This document shows positions 51,864 through 58,865 of a DNA stretch of 64,000 nt, piece after piece. The stretch lies in the NCBI RefSeq assembly GCF_008642295.1, contig NZ_CP029190.1:1674001-1738000 (forward strand), given 5' to 3'. Both the position numbers and the translations under genes were made by a program. The notes beneath the pieces are model-generated. The model was not told where the DNA came from. It did not search any database and worked only from the letters and a program-made list of their open reading frames with translations. Each line of letters starts with the position of its first letter. Within the stretch, counting starts at the first letter, position 1. The stretch is from Streptomyces venezuelae. Its GTDB lineage: Bacteria > Actinomycetota > Actinomycetes > Streptomycetales > Streptomycetaceae.

Positions 51864-53243
51864 GTGTCCGACGCCGCCGCGCGCCTCAATATCGGCAGTC
51901 ACGATCTGCCGGTATCAGCAGAGTTGTCCCGCTTCATGAGCGAGGGATGGGCCGCCTCCCCCCTTCCGGACTCGGCCCGCGTCGCCGCCCACGCCGTCAC
52001 CCCGGCCCGCCGCGCCCGGCTCTCCGCCCGCTTCCCCGGCGAGCGGCTGATCATCCCGGCCGGGGAGCTCAGCGTCCGGTCCAACGACTGCGACTACCGC
52101 TTCCGCCCGCACAGCGCCTACGCCTGGCTCACCGGCCTCACCGGCGAGGACCAGGCCGGCCACGTCCTGGTGCTGGAGCCCGCCGGCCCGCACGGCCACG
52201 AGGCCGTCCTCTACCTGCGGCCCCGCTCGCCCCGGGCGGACGGCGGTGAGGAGTTCTACCGGGACCGCCGCTACGGCGAGTTCTGGGTCGGCCGCCGCCC
52301 CGACCTCGCCGAGGCCGAGCGCCTCACCGGCATCCGCTGCGCCCACCTCGACCGGATCGGCCTCCTCGACGCGGCGGCCGGCCGGGACGCCTCGCGCGAC
52401 ACCGAGCTCGCCGCCGCGCTCGCCGAACTGCGCCTGGTCAAGGACGCCTGGGAGGTGGCGCAGCTGCAACTGGCCGTGGACCACACCACCGCCGGGTTCG
52501 AGGACGTCGTACGGGCCCTGCCGCGCGCCCTCGCGCACCCGCGCGGCGAGCGCTGGATCGAGGGGGTGTTCGGCCTGCGGGCCCGCGCCGAGGGCAATGG
52601 CACCGGGTACGAGACCATCGCGGCCTCCGGCGCCCACGCCTGCGTCCTGCACTGGATCCGCAACGACGGCCCGCTCGACCGGAACGAGCTGCTCCTGCTG
52701 GACGCCGGGGTGGAGACGGACACCCTCTACACCGCCGACATCACCCGCACCCTGCCGCTCTCCGGACGCTTCTCCCCCGTCCAGCGCCAGGTGTACGAGC
52801 TGGTGCTGGCCGCCCAGGAGGCGGGTATGGCGGCGCTGCGGCCGGGGGCCAGCTTCCGGGACTTCCACCGGGCCGGCATGCGGGTCATCGCCGAGGGCCT
52901 GGCCGAGTGGGGCGTGCTGAAGGACGCCGAGGGCGATCTGCACCGGCGCTACACCCTGTGCAGCAGCGGCCACATGCTCGGCCTGGACGTCCACGACTGC
53001 GCCAAGGCGCGCGCCGAGACCTATCTGGACGGCGTGCTGGAGGAGGGCCAGGTACTCACCGTCGAGCCCGGGCTCTACCTCCAGCCCGACGACCTCACGC
53101 TCCCCGCCGAACTGCGCGGCATCGGCGTCCGCATCGAGGACGACCTTGTCATCACGGCAGAGGGCGCCCGACTGATGTCGGGCGCCCTGCCGCGCACAGT
53201 GGCGGGGATCGAGGAGTGGATGGGGAACCTTTTGGAGGGCTGA
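51864..53243 (+). CDS. M24 family aminopeptidase P (Xaa-Pro aminopeptidase)
   Basis: A 459-residue cytoplasmic dinuclear metallopeptidase that removes the residue before proline. The N-terminal AMP_N domain (RLSARFPGERLIIPAGE) spans residues 50-170. The pita-bread domain has metal ligands Asp (LLLDAGVE, YTADITRT), His (HMLGLDVHD), Glu (TVEPGLY) and Glu (RIEDDLVIT). The GTG start has GGGGAG five bases upstream. It is divergent from the collagenase and suited to processing collagen-derived X-Pro and X-Hyp peptides. Confidence 0.9.
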   Translation: MSDAAARLNIGSHDLPVSAELSRFMSEGWAASPLPDSARVAAHAVTPARRARLSARFPGERLIIPAGELSVRSNDCDYRFRPHSAYAWLTGLTGEDQAGHVLVLEPAGPHGHEAVLYLRPRSPRADGGEEFYRDRRYGEFWVGRRPDLAEAERLTGIRCAHLDRIGLLDAAAGRDASRDTELAAALAELRLVKDAWEVAQLQLAVDHTTAGFEDVVRALPRALAHPRGERWIEGVFGLRARAEGNGTGYETIAASGAHACVLHWIRNDGPLDRNELLLLDAGVETDTLYTADITRTLPLSGRFSPVQRQVYELVLAAQEAGMAALRPGASFRDFHRAGMRVIAEGLAEWGVLKDAEGDLHRRYTLCSSGHMLGLDVHDCAKARAETYLDGVLEEGQVLTVEPGLYLQPDDLTLPAELRGIGVRIEDDLVITAEGARLMSGALPRTVAGIEEWMGNLLEG

Positions 53244-53270
53244 GCGCCCTCCGCGGTGACGGAGTGGACG

Positions 53271-53308
53271 CGCCGGACCGGCTGGACCGATGGACCAGTG
53301 GTCCGGCG
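53271..53308. terminator. bidirectional terminator
   Basis: A 9-bp stem CGCCGGACC/GGTCCGGCG (53271-53279 with 53300-53308) lies between converging genes. A second, 7-bp hairpin overlaps the M24 stop codon (53234-53252). Confidence 0.6.
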
Positions 53309-53333
53309 GACCGTCAGGGATGGCTAGTGGTGG

Positions 53334-53756
53334 CTAGTGGCCGTGGCCGCCGTAACCGCCGTGGCCGCCCCAGTCGTCGTCATAGCCGCCGTGGCCGCCA
53401 TGACCGCCCCAGTCGTCATCGTGGTCGCCGCCGCCGTAACCGCCGCGACCCCAGTCCTTCCAGTGGCCGTTGCCACCGTAGCCGTCGTCGTCCCAGTCGT
53501 CGTCGTGACCGTCGCCGTTCCAGTACGCGTTGTAGCCTCCGTACCCGGCCCGGTCGTTGTACCAGCGGCCATGGTCGCGGTCACCGCAGCCATCGCCGTA
53601 GCCGCGGTGGCCGTCGCACCAGTCGTCGCCGGTCTGCACCAACGGGAGGGTCTGCGGGGCTGCGGCGGCGGAAGCGCCCGTCATGGGCATGAGGCCAAGG
53701 GTGACCCCAGCGGCCCCTGCCAGGATTGCCGCACCGATCCTACGGCGCATGTTCAT
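53334..53756 (-). CDS. secreted Gly/His/Asp/Tyr-rich repeat protein
   Basis: A 140-residue secreted protein. The signal peptide (MRRRIGAAILAGAAGVTLGL, ending around ASA) precedes a mature chain of about 110 residues made largely of Gly, Asp, His, Tyr and Trp. Short repeats such as HDDDW, GGYDDDW and GGYGGHGH recur in the last 40 residues, and two Cys occur early (DWCDGH, DGCGDRD). The composition suggests metal binding or an extracellular coat role; no known family was recognised. GGAGG lies three bases before ATG 53756 and nine before ATG 53750, so either start is possible. Confidence 0.65.
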   Translation of the reverse strand: MNMRRRIGAAILAGAAGVTLGLMPMTGASAAAAPQTLPLVQTGDDWCDGHRGYGDGCGDRDHGRWYNDRAGYGGYNAYWNGDGHDDDWDDDGYGGNGHWKDWGRGGYGGGDHDDDWGGHGGHGGYDDDWGGHGGYGGHGH

Positions 53757-53845
53757 GCACCTCCGAACATAGTTGGCGGATGTGTGCCTAAGGGGCTTTT
53801 CCACCGTCCCTCCGTCCCGGCCCGCTGTCAAAAGAACTCGAACAC

Positions 53846-54247
53846 TCAGTCGAGTACGGCGATTCCGTCGAGTTCCACCAACGCCTGTTCATCCCACAGC
53901 CGGACCACGCCGACCACCGCCATCGAGGGATAGTCACGACCCGCCAACCGCCGCCAGATCCGCCCCAGTTCGGAGGCATGGGCGCGGTAGTCGGCGACGT
54001 CGGCCGCGTACACCGTGACCCGGGCGAGCCGGTCCGGTGTACCACCCGCCGCCGCCAGTACACCAAGCAGGTTGGCCAGTGCCCGCTCGAACTGCTCGGG
54101 CAGGGTGGCCCCCACCACCGCGCCCGACCCGTCCAGCGCGGTCTGCCCGGCCAGCATCACCAGGCGCGAGCCGGCCGCCGCCACCACGGCGTGCGAAAAA
54201 CCGGCGGGCGGGGACAGTTCGGCCGGATTGATGCGCTCCAGGCTCAC
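53846..54247 (-). CDS. RidA/YjgF-family imine deaminase
   Basis: A 133-residue RidA-type protein (FSHAVVAAAGSRLVMLAGQTALDGSG, then LARVTVYAADVADY and ALVELDGIAVLD). The usual C-terminal Arg-Pro motif is partly altered (VELDGIAVL). RidA proteins hydrolyse enamines and imines to ketones plus ammonia. The GTG start overlaps the acyl-CoA dehydrogenase stop as GTGA, so it is coupled to an aryl-CoA pathway. That context suggests it releases ammonia from an amino-cyclohexenyl-CoA intermediate of anthranilate breakdown. Confidence 0.82.
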   Translation of the reverse strand: MSLERINPAELSPPAGFSHAVVAAAGSRLVMLAGQTALDGSGAVVGATLPEQFERALANLLGVLAAAGGTPDRLARVTVYAADVADYRAHASELGRIWRRLAGRDYPSMAVVGVVRLWDEQALVELDGIAVLD

Positions 54248-55410
54248 CGGGCCACCTCCGTCGCCGCCGCCCCCGCCGCCTCCGCTCCGGCAGCCCCTGC
54301 CGCCCGGTACAGCTCCCGGGCGATGACCGTGCGCTGCACCTCGCTCGCCCCCTCGTAGATGCGCGGCGCCCGCACCTCCCTGTACAGATGTTCGAGCAAA
54401 TGGCCGCGTTGCAGGGCATGCGCCCCGTGCAGCTGGACCGCGTGGTCCACTACGTACTGGGCGGTCTCGGTGGCCAGCAGTTTCGCCATCGCCGCCCGCC
54501 TCGGGACCTCCGGCGAGCCGCGGTCGTACGCTCCGGCCGCCGCGTACACCAGCAGCCGGGCCGCCTCGGTGCGGGTGGCCATCTCGGCGATCCGGTGGGC
54601 CACCGCCTGGAGGTCGCCCAGCACCCCGCCGAAGGCCTCCCGCCGGGCGGTGTGCGCGAGGGCGGCGTCCAGGGCCGCCCGGGCCATGCCCACCGCGAAG
54701 GCCCCCACGCTCGGCCGGAACAGGTTGAGGGTCTCCATGGCCACCGCGAACCCGCGGCCCGGCTCCCCCAGCAGGTCCCCGTGGCCGACCGGCACCCGGT
54801 CGAAGACCAGCGAACCGATCGGATGCGGCGAGAGCATGTCCAGCCGCTCACCGGTCAGACCGGGGCGGTCGGCCGGCACCAGGAAGGCGGTGACCCCGCG
54901 GGCGCCCGCCGCCTCCCCCGTCCGGGCGAACACGGTGTAGAAATCGGCCTCCGGTGCGTTGGAGATCCACCGCTTCTCACCGGTCAGCAGCCACCCCCCG
55001 CCGTCCGGCTCCGCCCGCAGGGCCAGTGCGGCGGCATCGGAGCCGGCCCCCGGCTCGCTCAGTGCGAACGCGGCCACCACCGTGCCCTGCCGTACGCCCG
55101 GCAGCCAGCGCTCGCGCTGGGCCGCGCTCCCGGCGGTCAGTACCGGGTGCGCGCCCAGCCCCTGCAGGGCCAGGGCCGTCTCCGCCTCGGTGCACCCGTA
55201 GGCCAGCGACTCGCGCATCAGGCACAGCTCCAGCGCCCCGGAGCCGAAGAGCCGTTCCAGCAGGCCGAGTTCCCCCAGGGCCGCCAGCAGCGGCCGGTTG
55301 ACGCGGCCCGGCTCGCCCTTCTCGGCGAGGGGCCGCAGCCGGTCGACCGCCAGGGCGCGCAGCCGCCCGGCCCATTCCTCTTGTTCGGTCTCAAGCGCGA
55401 ATACGGGCAT
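54244..55410 (-). CDS. acyl-CoA dehydrogenase family protein
   Basis: A 388-residue FAD enzyme with the standard three domains: N-terminal helices, the middle beta domain (AAFALSEPGAGSDAAAL and GEKRWISNA), and the C-terminal helical domain (AFGGVLGDLQAVAHRIAEMATRTEAARLLVY; QLHGAHALQRGHLLEHLYREVRAPRIYEGASEVQR). The last motif is the usual ACAD signature near the catalytic Glu position. It would dehydrogenate a CoA thioester in the aryl-CoA pathway. ATG 55410 has only GGGGAC upstream. Divergent from the CoA ligase. Confidence 0.85.
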   Translation of the reverse strand: MPVFALETEQEEWAGRLRALAVDRLRPLAEKGEPGRVNRPLLAALGELGLLERLFGSGALELCLMRESLAYGCTEAETALALQGLGAHPVLTAGSAAQRERWLPGVRQGTVVAAFALSEPGAGSDAAALALRAEPDGGGWLLTGEKRWISNAPEADFYTVFARTGEAAGARGVTAFLVPADRPGLTGERLDMLSPHPIGSLVFDRVPVGHGDLLGEPGRGFAVAMETLNLFRPSVGAFAVGMARAALDAALAHTARREAFGGVLGDLQAVAHRIAEMATRTEAARLLVYAAAGAYDRGSPEVPRRAAMAKLLATETAQYVVDHAVQLHGAHALQRGHLLEHLYREVRAPRIYEGASEVQRTVIARELYRAAGAAGAEAAGAAATEVAR

Positions 55411-55437
55411 CCGGTCCCCTGTTTTATCGCGTTCAGT

Positions 55438-55450
55438 TGACTGTCGTAAC
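55438..55450. promoter_or_regulatory. TGACTGNCGTNAC motif in the ligase/dehydrogenase divergent promoter
   Basis: TGACTGTCGTAAC lies between the divergent acyl-CoA dehydrogenase and ligase genes and includes a TTGACT that could be the ligase -35, with TACGCT at -10. A near copy lies before the enoyl-CoA hydratase gene at 61972-61984. PaaX is the likely binder by context only. Confidence 0.4.
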
Positions 55451-55537
55451 CAACACGATACGCTCGTTCCGCGACCGCACGGCCGGCTCCACCCCACTTC
55501 CGGACCGTTGCAAGGGGGCGATCCCGCCTTGGAACTC

Positions 55538-57136
55538 ATGCCTTCCGCCCACACCGACACTTTCGCGCGCGACCATCTGCCACCCGCCCACGCATGGCCG
55601 GAACTGCTGTTCCAGTTGCCCGGACTGGCCTATCCGGACCGGCTGAACTGCGGGTCCGAGCTGCTGGACGGCACGGTCGCGCGGTTCGGCGCCGACCGCC
55701 CGGCCTTCCGCACCGCCGACGGGGAGGTGTGGAGCTACGGCGAACTCCTGGAGCGGGTGGACCGCATCGCCCATGTGCTCACCGCCGACCTGGGGGTGGT
55801 GCCCGGCAACCGGGTCCTGCTGCGCGGGCCGACCGGCCCCTGGCTGGCCGCCTGCTGGCTGGCGGTGATGAAGGCGGGCGCGGTGGCCGTCACCGTGCTG
55901 GACCGGCAGCGCGCCCAGGAACTGGCCACGGTCAGCTCCATGGCCCATGTCACGCACGCCCTCTGCCACTCCTCCGCCCTGGCCGACCTGGACCGGGCCG
56001 CGGTGCCCGGCCTGCGGATCACCCCGTACGGCGGGGACGGCCCCGAGGACCTGCTGCACCTGGCCGGCCGGCACCACGGCCGGCCCTTCCGGGCCGTGGA
56101 CACCTCCGCCGACGACGTGGCGCTGATCGCCTTCACCTCCGGGACCACCGGGCGCCCCAAGGGCTGTATGCACTTCCACCGGGACGTGCTGGCCGTCGCC
56201 GACACCTTCTCCCGCGAGGTGCTGCGCCCCCGCCCCGACGATGTGTTCGCGGGCAGTCCGCCCCTCGGCTTCACCTTCGGCCTGGGCGGACTCGTGGTCT
56301 TCCCGCTGCGGGCCGGGGCCTCGGCGCTGCTGCTGGAGCAGGCCGGGCCCAAGCAGCTGCTGCCCGCCCTGGCCGAGCACCGGGTGACCGTCCTGTTCAC
56401 CGCCCCCACCGCCTACCGGGCCATGCTCGGGGAACTCGACGGGCACGACCTGTCGGCCCTGCGCCGCTGCGTCTCGGCGGGCGAGAACCTGCCGGCGGCG
56501 ACCTGGGAGGCCTGGTACGGCCGGACCGGTCTGCGGATCATCAACGGCATCGGGGCCACCGAGCTGCTGCACATCTTCATCTCCGCCGCCGACGAGGACA
56601 TCCGCCCCGGTACCACCGGCCGGGCGGTCCCGGGCTGGCAGGCCCGGGTGGTGGACCGGGAGGGCCGGCCGGTGGCGGACAACCAGCCGGGACTGCTCGC
56701 GGTGCGCGGCCCGGTGGGCTGCCGGTACCTGGCCGACCCCCGGCAGGGCGAATACGTCCGGGACGGCTGGAACCTCACGGGTGACACCTACATCCGCGAC
56801 CCCGACGGCTACTTCACCTATGTGGCCCGCGCCGACGACATGATCGTCTCGTCCGGGTACAACATCGCCGGACCGGAGGTCGAGGAGGCGCTGCTGCGCC
56901 ACCCGGACGTGGTGGAGGCCGCCGTGGTGGGCCGTCCGGACCCGGCCCGGGGCCAGATCGTGGTGGCGTACACGGTGACCCGGGAGGGGGCGGGTGTCTC
57001 GGAGGACGCCCTGCGGGCCTTTATGAAGGCCGAACTGGCCCCGCACAAGTGCCCGCGGTCGTTCGTCTTCCTGCCCGCCCTGCCCCGGACCGCCACCGGC
57101 AAACTGCAACGCTTCCGGCTGCGCGATCTAGAGTGA
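55538..57136 (+). CDS. aryl-CoA ligase (benzoate/2-aminobenzoate-CoA ligase family)
   Basis: A 532-residue acyl-adenylate-forming enzyme. A3/P-loop FTSGTTGRPKGCMHFHRD is near residue 205; NGIGATELLHIF near 340 and SGYNIAGPEVEEAL near 435 are typical of benzoate-CoA and 2-aminobenzoate-CoA ligases; the catalytic Lys is in RTATGKLQRF near the C-terminus. It activates an aromatic acid to its CoA thioester with ATP. ATG 55538 is used; a TTG three codons earlier is also possible, since AAGGGGG lies ten bases before it. PaaX follows four bases after its stop. Confidence 0.87.
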   Translation: MPSAHTDTFARDHLPPAHAWPELLFQLPGLAYPDRLNCGSELLDGTVARFGADRPAFRTADGEVWSYGELLERVDRIAHVLTADLGVVPGNRVLLRGPTGPWLAACWLAVMKAGAVAVTVLDRQRAQELATVSSMAHVTHALCHSSALADLDRAAVPGLRITPYGGDGPEDLLHLAGRHHGRPFRAVDTSADDVALIAFTSGTTGRPKGCMHFHRDVLAVADTFSREVLRPRPDDVFAGSPPLGFTFGLGGLVVFPLRAGASALLLEQAGPKQLLPALAEHRVTVLFTAPTAYRAMLGELDGHDLSALRRCVSAGENLPAATWEAWYGRTGLRIINGIGATELLHIFISAADEDIRPGTTGRAVPGWQARVVDREGRPVADNQPGLLAVRGPVGCRYLADPRQGEYVRDGWNLTGDTYIRDPDGYFTYVARADDMIVSSGYNIAGPEVEEALLRHPDVVEAAVVGRPDPARGQIVVAYTVTREGAGVSEDALRAFMKAELAPHKCPRSFVFLPALPRTATGKLQRFRLRDLE

Positions 57137-57140
57137 ACCC

Positions 57141-57953
57141 GTGGCCGAGCAGCACACCCCGCGTTCCCTGATCGTCACCTTCTACGGAGCCTACGGAAGG
57201 ACCGCCGAGGGGCCCGTCCCCGTGTCCGCGCTGATCCGCCTGCTGGGCGCGGCCGGGGTGGACGCCCCCTCGGTCCGCTCCTCGGTGTCCCGGCTCAAGC
57301 GGCGCGGCTTCCTGTTCCCCGCCCGGGCGGCGGACGGCTCGGCCGGATACGCCCTCTCGGACGAGGCCCGCGAGCTGCTGGAGGACGGGGACCGCCGGAT
57401 CTACGCCCAGCCGCCGCCGGAGGACGGACAGGAGCCGGCCTGGCTGCTGGCCACCTTCTCGGTGCCGGAACAGGAACGGCACAAGCGGCACCTGCTGCGC
57501 TCCCGGCTGGCCCGGCTCGGCTTCGGCACGGTCGCGCCGGGTCTGTGGATCGCCCCGGCCCGTCTGGAGGACGAGACCCGGCACACCCTGGACCGGCTCC
57601 AGCTCACCTCGTACGTGGAACTGTTCCGCGGCGCCCACCTCGGTTTCGCCCCGACGGCGGAGGCGGTGGCCCGCTGGTGGGACCTGACCGCGCTGGCCAA
57701 GCAGCACGAGGAGTTCCTGGACCTGCACGAACCGGTGCTCCGGGCCCTCCAGTCGGGCCCGGCCCCGGAACCGGAAGCCGCCTACCGCGACTACCTGCTG
57801 GCCCTGGACACCTGGCGCCGGCTCCCCTATGCGGACCCCGGCCTCCCCCGCCCCCTGCTCCCGTCGGACTGGCCGGGTGACCGTTCGGCGGCGGTGTTCG
57901 GGGAGCTGCACACCCGGCTGCGGGACACCGGGGCGAAGTTCACGGACCTCTGA
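57141..57953 (+). CDS. PaaX-family transcriptional regulator
   Basis: A 270-residue PaaX-type repressor. The N-terminal winged HTH (PVSALIRLLGAAGVDAPSVRSSVSRLKRRGFL) is at residues 22-55; the central PaaX domain contains APGLWIAPARLED and the C-terminal part YRDYLLALDTWRRLPYADPGLPRPLLPSDWPG. Family members sense aryl-CoA thioesters (phenylacetyl-CoA in E. coli). GTG start four bases after the ligase stop, so they are co-transcribed. It should regulate this catabolic cluster. Confidence 0.88.
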   Translation: MAEQHTPRSLIVTFYGAYGRTAEGPVPVSALIRLLGAAGVDAPSVRSSVSRLKRRGFLFPARAADGSAGYALSDEARELLEDGDRRIYAQPPPEDGQEPAWLLATFSVPEQERHKRHLLRSRLARLGFGTVAPGLWIAPARLEDETRHTLDRLQLTSYVELFRGAHLGFAPTAEAVARWWDLTALAKQHEEFLDLHEPVLRALQSGPAPEPEAAYRDYLLALDTWRRLPYADPGLPRPLLPSDWPGDRSAAVFGELHTRLRDTGAKFTDL

Positions 57954-58031
57954 AACCGGCTGAAACCCCGGCGCTCCGGTGCCTTGGAAAACCCGGGTGC
58001 GGCAGGGCGGCCGGGTCCGCGACCATGGACC

Positions 58032-58862
58032 ATGACCTGGACTTTCACCCGTGACCTGGGCGCGTATCTGAGCGCTGCCGGGCCCGCCGTGGCCGCCCGG
58101 CCCGTGGTGCACACCATGCTGCTGACCGTGGCCGATGCCCTGGAGCGGCGCGGGCCGCATGCCTTCGGGGCCGAGGATCCCTTCTTCGGGTGGTGGACCG
58201 GGACGGACGGGGTGGTCTCGGGGGCGCTGCTGTGCACCCCGCCGCATCCGGTGCTGCTGGGGGCGGTTCCGGCGGAGGCGGTGGCCGCGCTGGCCGGCGG
58301 GGCCCTGCCGGGGCCGGTCGGCGGGTTCAACGCCCGCCGGGCCGATGCGGCGGTGCTGGCCGCGGGCTGGGGGCGGCCGAGCCGGGTCGAGGAGGAGCTG
58401 CGGCTGTACCGCCTGGAGGGGCTGGCGCCACCGGACCCGGCGCCGGCGGGCCGGTCCCGGCCGGCCGGCGAAGCGGACCTGGCGCTCGCACTGGACTGGT
58501 TCGCCGCCTTCGCGGCGGAGCTCGGCGAACCCGGGCCGCCGCCCGAGGCCGCGGTCCGGGACCGGATCTCCTACGGCGGGCTGCTGGTGTGGGAGGACGG
58601 CGGCGGCCCCGTCTCCATGGCCGGGTTCTCCCGCCCGCTGGCGGGCACCTCCCGGATCTTCCCGGTCTACACCCCGCCCGAGCTCCGGGGCCGCGGCTAT
58701 GCGGCCGGGGCCACGGCCGCCGCGAGCCGCGCCGCCCGGGCGGCGGGCGCCGCCGAGGTGCTGCTCTTCACCGACCTCGCCAATCCGACCAGCAACGGGA
58801 TCTACCTCCGGCTGGGCTACCGGCCGGTGGAGGACCGGGTCGTTCTCACCCCGGCCGGCTGA
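58032..58862 (+). CDS. GNAT-family acetyltransferase
   Basis: A 276-residue protein with a divergent N-terminal half (ALERRGPHAFGAEDPFFGWWTG) and a C-terminal GNAT domain: acetyl-CoA loop PPELRGRGYAAGATAAASRAARAAG near residues 216-240, and LLFTDLANPTSNGIYLRLGYRPVED, the family's beta5-alpha4 signature. The substrate is unknown. ATG 58032 is chosen; no clear Shine-Dalgarno is visible. It converges on the monooxygenase gene with a three-base gap. Confidence 0.82.
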   Translation: MTWTFTRDLGAYLSAAGPAVAARPVVHTMLLTVADALERRGPHAFGAEDPFFGWWTGTDGVVSGALLCTPPHPVLLGAVPAEAVAALAGGALPGPVGGFNARRADAAVLAAGWGRPSRVEEELRLYRLEGLAPPDPAPAGRSRPAGEADLALALDWFAAFAAELGEPGPPPEAAVRDRISYGGLLVWEDGGGPVSMAGFSRPLAGTSRIFPVYTPPELRGRGYAAGATAAASRAARAAGAAEVLLFTDLANPTSNGIYLRLGYRPVEDRVVLTPAG

Positions 58863-58865
58863 GCT

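Noticed and set aside
53337..53933. Plus-strand frame of Ala/Val repeats opposite the Gly/His-rich protein
   Set aside because: The minus strand has a ribosome binding site and signal peptide. The Ala/Val run is just the reverse complement of the Gly/Tyr/Asp repeats.
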